Positions 37,939 through 48,001 of a stretch of DNA of 64,000 nt are shown piece by piece. The stretch is from DATJPY01 sp035506135 (GTDB lineage: Bacteria > Myxococcota_A > UBA9160 > PR03). A program made the translations under genes and the position numbers. Within the stretch, counting starts at the first letter, position 1, and each line of letters starts with the position of its first letter. The stretch covers positions 1 through 64,000 of the forward strand of contig DATJPY010000077.1 in NCBI GenBank assembly GCA_035506135.1, read 5' to 3'. The notes under the pieces are model-generated. The model did no database searches and had not been told where the DNA came from. It saw only the letters and a program-made list of their open reading frames with translations.

Positions 37939-38727
37939 ATGACCCATCGTTGCCGGGTCTTTGCCGTCGCCAACCAGAAGGGCGGAGTCGGGAAGACGAC
38001 GACGGCCGTGAACCTCGCCGCGTCCTTCGCGGTCTCGGAGCGCCGCACGCTGCTCGTCGACGTCGATCCGCAGGCCAACGCGTCGAGCGGGCTCGGCGTC
38101 GGCGCGGTGTCGACACACGTGTACGACGCCTTGATCGGGCGCTGCGCACTGAAGGACGTGACGCGCTCCACCGAGCTGGAGCACCTCCAGGTGGTCCCGG
38201 CGGGCCCGGACCTGGTCGGCGCCGAGATCGAGCTGGTCTCGCTCGAGGCGCGCGAGCGCTGCCTCGAGCGCGCGCTCGCGGACGTGCGCGGCCACTACGA
38301 CGTGGTCGTGATCGACACGCCGCCCTCGCTCGGCCTGCTCACCTTGAACGCGCTCACCGCGGCCGATGCCGTCATCGTGCCGCTCCAGGCGGAGTACTAC
38401 GCGCTCGAGGGGCTCGCCCGCCTGCTCGACACGCTCGAGCGGGTGCGCCAGGGCTTGAATCCCCAGCTCGAGCTCGAGGGCGTGCTGCTCACCATGATCG
38501 ACGCGCGCAACAATCTCTCGCGACAGGTCGCCGACGAGGTGCGCAGTCACCTCGGCGAGCGTGTGTTCGCCACCGAGATCCCGCGCAACGTGCGCCTCTC
38601 GGAGGCGCCGAGCCACGGGCGTCCGGCGCTGCTCTACGACGTCCGATCCAAGGGCTCGCTCGCGTACCTCCGCGTCGCGGAGGAGATCCTGCGCCGCCTC
38701 GACGGCATGCCCGGGGAGAGCCGATGA
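37939..38727 (+). CDS. parA: Chromosome-partitioning ATPase ParA
   Basis: A 262-residue Soj/ParA ATPase. The deviant Walker A is KGGVGKTT (about 15-22). DVDPQANASSGLG and VVIDTPPSLGLLTLNAL complete the site. It forms ATP-dependent dimers on the nucleoid and pulls ParB-parS complexes apart. ATG 37939 follows a perfect palindrome that includes the ribosome site. The stop overlaps parB (ATGA). The cluster with rsmG, parS and bactofilin is origin-proximal in many bacteria. Confidence 0.97.
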   Translation: MTHRCRVFAVANQKGGVGKTTTAVNLAASFAVSERRTLLVDVDPQANASSGLGVGAVSTHVYDALIGRCALKDVTRSTELEHLQVVPAGPDLVGAEIELVSLEARERCLERALADVRGHYDVVVIDTPPSLGLLTLNALTAADAVIVPLQAEYYALEGLARLLDTLERVRQGLNPQLELEGVLLTMIDARNNLSRQVADEVRSHLGERVFATEIPRNVRLSEAPSHGRPALLYDVRSKGSLAYLRVAEEILRRLDGMPGESR

Positions 38728-39623
38728 CCACTCGACGTCCCGCCCTCGGCCGGGGCCTCGGCGCGCTGATCCCGACCGCGGCGCGCCCGGCGGGCGGCGC
38801 GCCGGCGCCGGGCGCCGACGCCGCAGCGCCCGATCAGGCCGCTGCAGAGCTTCCGATCGAGCGCATCCGCCCGAATCCCGATCAGCCCCGGCGCCGCTTC
38901 GAACCCGCGGAGCTCGAGCGCCTGGCCGAGTCCATCCGCCGGCACGGCGTGCTCCAGCCCGTCGTGGTGCGGCAGGCCGGCGACGGCTTCGAGCTCGTGG
39001 TGGGCGAGCGCCGGTGGCGCGCCGCGCAGATGGCCGGGCTCGCGCGGCTTCCGGCGGTGGTCGCCGACGTGGCACCTCGCGAGCGGCTCGAGCTGGCCCT
39101 CGTCGAGAACGTGCAGCGGCACGACTTGAACCCGATCGAGCTGGCGCAGGCGTTCCGCGCACTGGCCGACGGCGGCGCGACGCAGGCCGAGATCGGGGAG
39201 CGCGTCGGGCTCGAGCGCTCGAGCGTCGCGAACCACCTCCGGCTCCTCGAGCTCGGCGGCGACGTGCAGGCCGACGTCGAGGCCGGCGCCCTGTCCCTCG
39301 GGCACGCCAAGGCGCTGCTCTCGCTCGGGAGCCCCGAGCGGCGACGCGCGCTGCACGTGCGCATCGTGCGCGAGCAGCTCTCGGTGCGCGCGGCAGAGGA
39401 GGCGGCGCAGGCGCTCGGCGCCGCGACGCGGGGTCCGCGCCGCGCGCGGGCGGCCGTCGGGGCGCTCGACGCCGATAGCGCCAACCTCGTCGACACGCTG
39501 CGGAGTCACCTGAAGACGCAGGTGCGGATCCGCGGCAGCGCGGCCCGCGGGCGGCTCGAAATCGACTACTTCGGTCCGGAGGAGCTGCACCGCATCTCCG
39601 AGATCATCCTGGGGGGCTCGTGA
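38724..39623 (+). CDS. parB: Chromosome-partitioning protein ParB (CTPase clamp)
   Basis: A 299-residue ParB/Spo0J protein. After an alanine/proline-rich N-terminus come the ParA-stimulating LGRGLGALIP near the start, the CTP-binding ParB/Srx region with GERRWRAAQMAGL, and the ENVQRHDLNPIELAQAF segment. The HTH (TQAEIGERVGLERSSVANHLRLL) and a C-terminal dimer domain follow. It loads at parS and slides as a CTP-dependent clamp. Overlaps on both sides (ATGA with parA, GTGA with bactofilin) show tight coupling. Confidence 0.97.
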   Translation: MTTRRPALGRGLGALIPTAARPAGGAPAPGADAAAPDQAAAELPIERIRPNPDQPRRRFEPAELERLAESIRRHGVLQPVVVRQAGDGFELVVGERRWRAAQMAGLARLPAVVADVAPRERLELALVENVQRHDLNPIELAQAFRALADGGATQAEIGERVGLERSSVANHLRLLELGGDVQADVEAGALSLGHAKALLSLGSPERRRALHVRIVREQLSVRAAEEAAQALGAATRGPRRARAAVGALDADSANLVDTLRSHLKTQVRIRGSAARGRLEIDYFGPEELHRISEIILGGS

Positions 39624-40054
39624 CGAAGCCGTCGCCGCACACGCCGCCGGAGCCGCCGGTCGGGGAGCCCGCGACGTGCGCGGTGGGAGCGGGCTCCCGC
39701 TTCGACGGCCTGCTCTCGTTCTGGGGTGCCGCACGGGTCGAGGGCACGCTGCGCGGCGAGGTGGCGGCGCAGGGACGTCTCGAGGTCGGCCCCGAAGCGC
39801 GGGTCGTGGCACGAATCCACGTCGACGCGCTCGTGATCGAGGGCGAGGTGGTGGGCGAGGTCGTGGTGCGCCGCCGCCTCGAGGTTCGCCGCGGCGCGCG
39901 CGTCCGCGGCTCGATCCAGACGCCGCGGCTGGCGCTGTCCGAGGGCGCCGTGCTCGAGGGAAGCCTGGTGATGGGCGAGGTCGATGGCGGGCGCGCCCTT
40001 CCGGTGGCTCCGGACGCCGCGGCGACGGTCGTCTCACGTCGCGCGGCTGGTTGA
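39620..40054 (+). CDS. Bactofilin
   Basis: A 144-residue polymer-forming cytoskeletal protein. A short disordered N-terminus is followed by a right-handed beta-helix domain (about 25-120) with repeated G-x-V/A-rich turns such as VEGTLRGEVAAQGRLEVGP and IEGEVVGEVVVRRRLEV. Bactofilins assemble without nucleotides. In Myxococcus xanthus bactofilin scaffolds position ParB-parS and ParA, and bactofilin genes sit beside parAB. GTG 39620 overlaps the parB stop, so a role in holding the origin region is a reasonable inference. Confidence 0.9.
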   Translation: MTKPSPHTPPEPPVGEPATCAVGAGSRFDGLLSFWGAARVEGTLRGEVAAQGRLEVGPEARVVARIHVDALVIEGEVVGEVVVRRRLEVRRGARVRGSIQTPRLALSEGAVLEGSLVMGEVDGGRALPVAPDAAATVVSRRAAG

Positions 40055-40143
40055 TCTTCGGCCGATCTTTGCAAGAATTCCGCCGCTCCGCGGCCCGCGG
40101 GGCCCTCATACCTGGTCCTGCATGCCCGGCATCTCCGGGTTGG

Positions 40144-40222
40144 CCCGGTATGGCCGCCCGCGCTCCGGCGATGCGAGCCTGGCGAGTGTGATCCGCGCGG
40201 GCTCCCGGTACGCCCCGGTACG
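40144..40222. repeat. Three CCCGGTA(C/T)G boxes upstream of atpF'
   Basis: CCCGGTATG at 40144, CCCGGTACG at 40204 and CCCGGTACG at 40214. Spacings are 60 and 10 bp, whole multiples of one helical turn. They lie in the 190-bp gap before the second ATP synthase run and may bind a regulator; chance in GC-rich DNA is possible. Confidence 0.3.
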
Positions 40223-40244
40223 AGTTCGGAGGGCTCGAAGGTCG

Positions 40245-40763
40245 ATGCCTCGCATCCAGCGGACCCTGGCGGCGGCCCTTGCAACCGCCCTCCTCCTGGC
40301 CGCCGCTCCGGCGCGCGCCGAGGCGACGCTGGAGATCTTCCCCGACCCGGCCCGGCTCACCGCGCTGCTCCTCCTCTTCCTGCTGCTGATTCCGCTCGCC
40401 AACGGCCTCTTGTTCCGACCGGTGCTCGCCGTGCTCGACGAGCGCGAGGCGCGCATCGGCGGCGCGCGCGCGCGTGCCGCCGATCTCGCACGCCAGGCCG
40501 GTGCTCTCGTCCAGCAGCACGACGAGGCGGTGCGCGCGGCGCGGGCTGCCGCCAGCGCCGAGCGCGCGGGACTCCTCGAGCAGGCGCGGCAGGCGCAGCA
40601 CGCCGCCATCGGCGAGGCGCGCCAGGCGTCGGAGCGCGAGATCGCAGCGGCCCGGAACGAGGTCGGAGCGGCCGTCCAAGCCGCGCGCGGCGCGCTTGCG
40701 CGCGACGCCGAGCCGCTCGCGCGCGAGATCGCCACGCAGCTCCTCGGGCGGAGCCTCGCGTGA
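40245..40763 (+). CDS. atpF': ATP synthase subunit b' (first b-type subunit)
   Basis: A 172-residue stator stalk protein. A signal-like N-terminus (about 1-25, ending ARA) precedes one helix (LTALLLLFLLLIPLANGLLF) and a long Ala/Arg/Glu-rich coiled coil. Two different b subunits in tandem (b' and b) form a heterodimeric stalk in photosynthetic bacteria and several delta-proteobacterial groups. ATG 40245 has AAGG just upstream. The stop overlaps atpF (GTGA). Confidence 0.88.
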   Translation: MPRIQRTLAAALATALLLAAAPARAEATLEIFPDPARLTALLLLFLLLIPLANGLLFRPVLAVLDEREARIGGARARAADLARQAGALVQQHDEAVRAARAAASAERAGLLEQARQAQHAAIGEARQASEREIAAARNEVGAAVQAARGALARDAEPLAREIATQLLGRSLA

Positions 40764-41344
40764 GGCGCGCCGGGTCCCTCCTCGTCGGGCTCGCGCTCGC
40801 GCTCCTGCCGCGGCTCGCGCTCGCGTCGGAGAACGAAGGCGGCGGCTCCCCCCTGCTCTGGCACGCGATCAATCTCCTGCTCGTGCTCGGAGTGATCGCC
40901 TACTTCGCGCGCACGCCGCTGCGCACCTTCCTCAGCGAGCGACGCCAGAAGATCGAGGAGGGCATCGAGAGCGCGCGGGCGGAGCTCGCGGCGGCCGAGC
41001 AGCGGCTCGCCGAGTGCCGCGCCCGCGTGGCCTCGATCGACCGCACGCTCGAGGAGATCCGGAGCGCAGTGCGCACGCAGGCGGAGAGCGAGAGCGCGCG
41101 GCTGCTCGCCGAGGCGCGCGCCGCCGCCGAGCGCATCCGCCGCGACGCGGCCGCGGCCATCGAGCAGGAGCTGCGCCGCGCGCGCCAGCACCTACACGGC
41201 GACGCCGCCGACCTCGCGGTCCGACTCGCGGGCGATCTCCTGCGCGGCAACCTCACCGATGCGGACCGCACGCGCCTGGTGGACGACTTCGTCGAGCGCG
41301 TCGAGCGAGCGCCCGCTTCGGGCGGCGCGACGGCCGGAACCTAG
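40760..41344 (+). CDS. atpF: ATP synthase subunit b
   Basis: A 194-residue stator stalk subunit: a leader or first hydrophobic segment (about 5-22), a membrane helix (LWHAINLLLVLGVIAYFA) and a long coiled coil rich in Ala, Glu and Arg to the end. It connects F0 subunit a to F1 through delta. GTG 40760 overlaps the b' stop; atpH follows after 2 nt. Confidence 0.92.
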   Translation: MRRAGSLLVGLALALLPRLALASENEGGGSPLLWHAINLLLVLGVIAYFARTPLRTFLSERRQKIEEGIESARAELAAAEQRLAECRARVASIDRTLEEIRSAVRTQAESESARLLAEARAAAERIRRDAAAAIEQELRRARQHLHGDAADLAVRLAGDLLRGNLTDADRTRLVDDFVERVERAPASGGATAGT

Positions 41345-41346
41345 CC

Positions 41347-41898
41347 ATGGCGGCACCGGGCACCACCGCCGCGAGGCGCTACGCGAAGGCGCTGTTCGGC
41401 CTCGCGAGCGACGAGGGCCGCATCGAGCCCGTGCGCCAGGAGCTCGATCGCCTGGTGGACGCCATGCGCGAGTCGCCTCCGCTGCGCGAGGTGCTGGTGC
41501 GGCCGCTGCACCCGGCGCCGGAGCGGCGCGCGGCGCTGCGGGCCGTCGCGGGACGGCTCTCGCTGTCGCCGCTGCTCCTCAACTTCTGCTCGTTCCTGAT
41601 CGACCAGCGCCGCACCCGCGACCTCGAGCCGATCCGCGAGCAGTACGCGCTGCTCGCCGAGGAGGCCGCGGGCCGCACGCGCGGCGAGGTGGTGAGCGCC
41701 GCGCCGCTGGCGCCGGCGCAGCTCGAGCGATTGCGCGCCGCCCTCTCGCGGCGCACCGGCCGCAGCGTCGACCTCTCGGCGCGCGTCGACCCTTCGCTCC
41801 TCGGCGGCGTGCGGGCCCAGGTCGGCGACCTGGTCTTCGACGGCAGCCTGCGAACCCAGCTCGACCGGCTCCGCGCGAGCCTCACGGGGGGACGTTGA
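41347..41898 (+). CDS. atpH: ATP synthase subunit delta
   Basis: A 183-residue F1 subunit (OSCP-type) linking the stalk to the alpha3beta3 head. The N-terminal RRYAKALFGLASDEGR and the C-terminal VDPSLLGGVRAQVGDLVFDGSLRTQLDRL are diagnostic. ATG 41347 lies 2 nt after the atpF stop, so translation is probably coupled. atpA starts 3 nt after it. Confidence 0.95.
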   Translation: MAAPGTTAARRYAKALFGLASDEGRIEPVRQELDRLVDAMRESPPLREVLVRPLHPAPERRAALRAVAGRLSLSPLLLNFCSFLIDQRRTRDLEPIREQYALLAEEAAGRTRGEVVSAAPLAPAQLERLRAALSRRTGRSVDLSARVDPSLLGGVRAQVGDLVFDGSLRTQLDRLRASLTGGR

Positions 41899-41901
41899 TC
41901 G

Positions 41902-43479
<1,578 letters not shown>

Positions 43480-43485
43480 CCGAGC

Positions 43486-44349
43486 ATGCCGAGCCTGAAG
43501 GACATCCGGCGCCGGATCACCAGCGTCAGGAAGACGCAGCAGATCACGCGCGCCATGCGCATGGTGTCCGCCGCGAAGCTGCGGCGCGCGCAGGACGCCA
43601 TCGAGTCGGCGCGACCCTACGCCGACCGCATGCGCGACACCGTGGCCGAGCTCGCGGCGAGCCCGCTCGACGCCGCGCAGCCCCTGCTCACCGCGCGCGA
43701 CCCGGTCCGCCGCGTCGACTTCCTGGTCGTGACCTCGGACCGCGGGCTCTGCGGCGCGTTCAACATGAACGTGGCGAAGCTCGCCGAGGCGGAGATCGCG
43801 GCGCGCGAGGCGAGCGTCGAGAGCGTCGGCCTGCTGCTGGTCGGCACCAAGGGCGCCGACTACTTCCGCCGCCGTCGCAATCGCCAGATCGTGCGCGTCG
43901 TCCCCGGGCTCGGGCGGGTCGAGTACGAGCACGCGGTCCGGATCGCCGCCTTCGCCTCGGAGAGATTCCTCTCCGGACAGTGCGACGAGCTGGTGCTGAT
44001 CCACAGCGTGTTCGTGTCGACGCTCTCGCAACGCCCGCAAAGCGAGCGCCTGCTCCCGTTCGGCGCCCCCACGGCCGCAGCGCCCGCGCCCAAGGCGCCT
44101 CTCACCACGGAGCCGACGGCCGATCGGCTCCTCGGGGTGCTGCTGCCGAAGGCGCTGCAGGTGGAGATCTTCCGCGCGCTGCTCGACAACCAGGCGGGCG
44201 AGCACGCGGCGCGCATGACGGCGATGGAGAGCGCGACGCGCAACACCGACGAGATGATCGGCGCGCTGAGCCTGCAGTACAACCGAGCGCGCCAGGCCGC
44301 TATCACCAAAGAGCTGGTCGAGATCGTGTCGGGCGCCGAGGCGCTCTAG
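43486..44349 (+). CDS. atpG: ATP synthase subunit gamma
   Basis: A 287-residue central rotor shaft. The N-terminal DIRRRITSVRKTQQITRAMRMVSAAKLRRAQ and the C-terminal ATRNTDEMIGALSLQYNRARQAAITKELVEIV form the coiled coil; the middle has VVTSDRGLCGAFNMNV. ATG 43486 comes 6 nt after atpA. Nothing unusual in length or order. Confidence 0.97.
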   Translation: MPSLKDIRRRITSVRKTQQITRAMRMVSAAKLRRAQDAIESARPYADRMRDTVAELAASPLDAAQPLLTARDPVRRVDFLVVTSDRGLCGAFNMNVAKLAEAEIAAREASVESVGLLLVGTKGADYFRRRRNRQIVRVVPGLGRVEYEHAVRIAAFASERFLSGQCDELVLIHSVFVSTLSQRPQSERLLPFGAPTAAAPAPKAPLTTEPTADRLLGVLLPKALQVEIFRALLDNQAGEHAARMTAMESATRNTDEMIGALSLQYNRARQAAITKELVEIVSGAEAL

Positions 44350-44366
44350 CTTCCAGGAGAACAGCG

Positions 44367-45776
44367 ATGGCCGAATCCAAGGGGCGGGTGATCCAGGTGA
44401 CGGGTCCGGTGGTGGACGTGGAGTTCCCGCCCGGCCAGCTCCCCGAGATCTACACGGCACTGCGTCTGACCAACGCCGCGATCAGCGACGCGGAGAACAA
44501 CCTCGTGGTCGAGGTGGCGCAGCACCTCGGCGAGAACACCGTGCGCTGCATCGCGATGGACGGGACCGACGGCCTGCGCCGCGGCCTGCCGGTGACGAAC
44601 ACCGGCGACGTGATCCGCGTCCCGGTGGGACCCGAGACCCTCGGCCGCATCATGAACGTGATCGGCGAGCCGGTGGACGAGCGCGGTCCGATCGGGGCGA
44701 AGAAGAGCTTGCCGATCCACCGCCCGCCGCCCGAGTTCGTCGACCAGGCGACCTCGGTGGAGGCGCTCGAGACGGGGATCAAGGTCGTGGACCTGATCGC
44801 GCCCTACCCCAAGGGCGGCAAGGTCGGCCTCTTCGGCGGCGCGGGCGTTGGCAAGACCGTCGTGATCCAGGAGCTGATCCACAACATCGCGGCGGAGCAC
44901 TCGGGCTACGCGGTGTTCGCCGGTGTGGGCGAGCGCACCCGCGAAGGCAACGACATGTGGAACGAGATGACCGAGTCGGGGGTGCTGAAGCAGACCGCGC
45001 TCGTCTACGGCCAGATGAACGAGCCGCCCGGAGCGCGGGCGCGCGTCGGGCTCTCAGCGCTCACCGTGGCCGAGTACTTCCGCGACGAGGAGGGGAAGGA
45101 CGTGCTCCTCTTCATCGACAACATCTTCCGCTTCACCCAGGCGGGCTCGGAGGTGTCGGCGCTGCTCGGCCGCATCCCGTCGGCGGTCGGCTACCAGCCG
45201 ACGCTGTCGACCGACATGGGCGAGCTGCAGGAGCGGATCACCTCGACCAAGAAGGGGTCGATCACCTCGGTCCAGGCGATCTACGTGCCCGCCGACGACC
45301 TGACCGACCCGGCGCCCGCCACCGCCTTCTCCCACCTCGACGCCACCACGGTGCTCGACCGCCAGATCGCCGCGCTCGGCATCTACCCCGCGGTGAGCCC
45401 GCTCGAGTCGACGAGCCGCATCCTCGACCCGCAGGTCGTCGGCGAGGAGCACTACCGGGTGGCGCGCGGCGTGCAGCAGGTGCTGCAGAAGTACAAGGAC
45501 CTGCAGGACATCATCGCGATCCTCGGCATGGAGGAGCTGTCGGAGGAGGACCGCACGACGGTGGCGCGCGCGCGCAAGCTGCAGCGCTTCCTCTCCCAGC
45601 CGTTCCACGTCGCGGAGCAGTTCACGGGCTCGAAGGGCGCTTACGTCAAGCTCGCGGACACGGTCCGCGGCTTCACGGAGATCCTCGACGGCAAGCACGA
45701 CGCGCTGCCCGAGCAGGCCTTCTACATGGTGGGAACCATCGAGGAGGCGATCGAGAAGGCCAAGCGGCTGGCCTAG
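44367..45776 (+). CDS. atpD: ATP synthase subunit beta
   Basis: A 469-residue catalytic subunit of F1. P-loop GGAGVGKTV, the catalytic Glu region AGVGERTREGND, the DELSEED-like MEELSEEDR and LLFIDNIFRFTQAGSEVSALLGR are complete. ATG 44367 has AGGAGAAC 5 nt upstream. A very long open frame continues upstream, but that is antisense-free shadow of atpA and atpG in another frame. Confidence 0.98.
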   Translation: MAESKGRVIQVTGPVVDVEFPPGQLPEIYTALRLTNAAISDAENNLVVEVAQHLGENTVRCIAMDGTDGLRRGLPVTNTGDVIRVPVGPETLGRIMNVIGEPVDERGPIGAKKSLPIHRPPPEFVDQATSVEALETGIKVVDLIAPYPKGGKVGLFGGAGVGKTVVIQELIHNIAAEHSGYAVFAGVGERTREGNDMWNEMTESGVLKQTALVYGQMNEPPGARARVGLSALTVAEYFRDEEGKDVLLFIDNIFRFTQAGSEVSALLGRIPSAVGYQPTLSTDMGELQERITSTKKGSITSVQAIYVPADDLTDPAPATAFSHLDATTVLDRQIAALGIYPAVSPLESTSRILDPQVVGEEHYRVARGVQQVLQKYKDLQDIIAILGMEELSEEDRTTVARARKLQRFLSQPFHVAEQFTGSKGAYVKLADTVRGFTEILDGKHDALPEQAFYMVGTIEEAIEKAKRLA

Positions 45777-45785
45777 GAGCTCCGC

Positions 45786-46193
45786 GTGTCGCTCACCCTC
45801 TCCATCGTTACGCCGCACGGGACCGTCTTCGAGGGGCCCGTGGAGAGCGTGGTCGTGCCCGGTAGCGAGGGCGACTTCGGCGTGCTGCCGGGGCACGAGC
45901 GCTTCCTCTCGCCGGTGCGGATCGGCGAGCTCGAGGTGCGCGGCCCGAACGGGCGCTGGGCGGCCGTCTCGGACGGCTTCGCGGACGTCGGCCCCGACCG
46001 CGTCGTGTTGATGGTCGACTCCTGTGAGTTTGCCGCCGACATCGACACAGCGCGCGCCGAGCGGGCGCGCGCGCGAGCGGAGCGCGAGGTGGAGCAGCTC
46101 CGGCAGAGCCAGGAGGAGGAGCAGCGCTTCCAGCTCGCGCAGGCCGCCCTCGAGCGCGCGATCGTCCGGCTGCTGGTGGCGAAGCGCCGTTGA
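45786..46193 (+). CDS. atpC: ATP synthase subunit epsilon
   Basis: A 135-residue F1 subunit with the N-terminal beta-sandwich (IVTPHGTVFEGPVESVVVPGSEGDFGVLPGH) and a C-terminal helical hairpin (AERARARAEREVEQLRQSQEEEQRFQLAQAALERA) that can inhibit rotation. GTG 45786 follows AGGAGC. Last gene of the operon; the convergent unknown gene ends 3 nt away, leaving no room for a separate terminator. Confidence 0.95.
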   Translation: MSLTLSIVTPHGTVFEGPVESVVVPGSEGDFGVLPGHERFLSPVRIGELEVRGPNGRWAAVSDGFADVGPDRVVLMVDSCEFAADIDTARAERARARAEREVEQLRQSQEEEQRFQLAQAALERAIVRLLVAKRR

Positions 46194-46196
46194 AGC

Positions 46197-46781
46197 TCAG
46201 CCCTCGCCCGCGGCTGCGTCCTTCACCGGCGTGGCCTTGAGCTTGGTGCGGCCGTTCTCGATCACGACCCGGAAGCGGACCTCGCGGCACCGGAAGCGCG
46301 CCTGGATCGCCGCGCGCTGCGTCTCGACGAGCTGGTCGAGCCGCTCGCGCGTGAGGCCCTTCACCTCCTCCCCGCACTCGCGGCGCGCCGTGAGGTAGGA
46401 CTCGAACAGGTCGGCGTCGAGCGTCTCGGCACTGGCCGGCTCGTCCCGCGCGCCGCGATCGCGGTCGTGCAGCCTGGCCTTGAAGATGTGGCGCCGGTAG
46501 GTGCCTTCCTCGATCTGGCGCAGCACGGCGTCCCACTGCCGGCGCATGGCGAAGAAGCGCGCGCACAGGTTGTTGAACTTGAAGCGCAGCGACGTGTTCT
46601 GGATGCCGGTGTTCGAGTATCGGGCGACGAGCTTGTTGACGTCGCCGCGCAGCATCACCGGCTCGCGCGGCCGGAAGCCCATGAAGTACTGCTCGTACTC
46701 GAGCTTGAGCTGCTTCAGCTTGTTGTCGAGGACGACGAGCTCGTCGCCGATCGCGGTCGTGTTCTGGGTGGACTCCGCCAC
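46197..46781 (-). CDS. Conserved protein of unknown function, coiled-coil N-terminus
   Basis: A 194-residue soluble, charged protein with no signal peptide. The N-terminal 40 residues (LDNKLKQLKLEYEQYFMGFRPREP) look helical and coiled-coil-like. The middle is rich in aromatic and basic residues (NTSLRFKFNNLCARFFAMRRQWDAVLRQIEEGTYRRHIFKARLH), the kind of pattern strongly conserved in a family I recall from Myxococcus-related genomes (a MXAN_5187 C-terminal-like domain; memory, not checked). The final third ends in CREVRFRVVIENGRTKLKATPVK, perhaps a small beta unit. GTG 46781 is the start. It lies alone, convergent to atpC and divergent from nagA. Confidence 0.75.
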   Translation of the reverse strand: MAESTQNTTAIGDELVVLDNKLKQLKLEYEQYFMGFRPREPVMLRGDVNKLVARYSNTGIQNTSLRFKFNNLCARFFAMRRQWDAVLRQIEEGTYRRHIFKARLHDRDRGARDEPASAETLDADLFESYLTARRECGEEVKGLTRERLDQLVETQRAAIQARFRCREVRFRVVIENGRTKLKATPVKDAAAGEG

Positions 46782-46831
46782 ACAGGATCGGATCGGCGCT
46801 CCGGAGGGGCGCCTTGAGGCGCGGGCGCGGA

Positions 46832-46837
46832 TAGAAT
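46832..46837 (+). promoter_or_regulatory. Putative -10 box of nagA
   Basis: TAGAAT ends 9 nt before GTG 46847, so the transcript would begin within a few bases of the start codon. A TTGAGG lies upstream, but only 12 bp away, too close for a normal -35. Confidence 0.35.
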
Positions 46838-46846
46838 CGGGTCGCC

Positions 46847-48001
46847 GTGACCGACCGCACCCTGCTCCGCGCCGCCCGGCTCGAGGATCCCGCGTCGGCC
46901 GAGTCCGGGCCCGGCGCGCTGCTCATCGAGCGGGGGCGAATCGCCGCCCGTCTGCCGTACGACGCCGCCCCGCCTGCGGACGCGGCCGTCGTCGAGGCGG
47001 AGGGCAGCGTCGCCCCCGGGCTGATCGACGTCCACCACCACGGCGATCTCGTCTTCCGCGCGCCGCATGACGCGGTCGACGCGCTGCGGACGGCTTCTGC
47101 GTCCCTGGCGCGTCATGGCGTCACGGCCTTCCTGCCCACCACGGTCGCCTGGCCGGCGGCCGAGCTCCGCGATCGCCTGACGCACCTGGTCGAGGCGATC
47201 GCCGCCGGGGCCTGGCCCGGGGCCATCCCGCTCGGGTTGCACCTCGAGGGCCCGTGGATCCGCGCCGACGCGGCTGGCGCGCAGCCGGCGGCCGGCATTC
47301 GGCCCTACGACCCGGTCGAGGGCCGCGAGCTCTTCGCGCGGAGCGAAGGCGTCATCCGGATGGTGACGCTCGCGCCCGAGCTGCCGGGGTCGCGGGCGCT
47401 CGAGGCCGAGCTCGCGCGACGCTCGATCGCGATCGCGGTGGGGCACACGCTTGCCGACGCGACGGCGCTCGACGCCGCCGTGTCGGCCGGAGCCCGCCAC
47501 GCGACGCACCTCTTCAACGCGATGGGCGCGCTGCACCAGCGCGGGCCGGGCGTGGCGGGGCTCGTGCTCGCCGACGACCGCCTGAGCTGCGACCTGATCG
47601 CGGATGGCGCGCACGTCGACCCAGCCTGGGTGAGGGTCGCGGCGCGCGCGAAGGGCGATCGGCTGATCCTGATCAGCGATCGCATCGAGGCGGCCGCCGG
47701 CTCCGAGCCGAGCTTCGGCTCGGGGCCGGTGCGGAGCGATGGGATCGCGTGGCGCCTCGCCGATGGGCGTCTCGCCGGAAGCCAGCTATGGCTCGATGAC
47801 GCAATCCACAACGTGACTGCCTGGCGCGTCATGAATCGACATGACGCAGTCGCGGCGTGCACGCTGCGCCCGGCTCGCCTCCTCGGGCTCGAGGCCGAGC
47901 GCGGGACCTTGCGGCCTGGCGCGCGCGCCGACCTCGCCCTCTTCGACCGCGAGGGCCGGCACCACGCCACGTGGGTCGAGGGTCGGCCGGTCCTCGGCTA
48001 G
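46847..48001 (+). CDS. nagA: N-acetylglucosamine-6-phosphate deacetylase
   Basis: A 384-residue amidohydrolase that removes acetate from GlcNAc-6-phosphate during amino-sugar or peptidoglycan recycling. Metal and active-site motifs: DVHHHG (about 57), the Glu in HLEGPWI, GHTLAD, THLFNAM, and a catalytic Asp in LILISDRIE where NagA usually has TDA(M). GTG 46847 is the start. No nagB or PTS gene is adjacent. Its stop shares the tetranucleotide CTAG with the convergent bioD stop. A related deacetylase specificity is possible because of the altered SDRIE segment. Confidence 0.82.
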   Translation: MTDRTLLRAARLEDPASAESGPGALLIERGRIAARLPYDAAPPADAAVVEAEGSVAPGLIDVHHHGDLVFRAPHDAVDALRTASASLARHGVTAFLPTTVAWPAAELRDRLTHLVEAIAAGAWPGAIPLGLHLEGPWIRADAAGAQPAAGIRPYDPVEGRELFARSEGVIRMVTLAPELPGSRALEAELARRSIAIAVGHTLADATALDAAVSAGARHATHLFNAMGALHQRGPGVAGLVLADDRLSCDLIADGAHVDPAWVRVAARAKGDRLILISDRIEAAAGSEPSFGSGPVRSDGIAWRLADGRLAGSQLWLDDAIHNVTAWRVMNRHDAVAACTLRPARLLGLEAERGTLRPGARADLALFDREGRHHATWVEGRPVLG

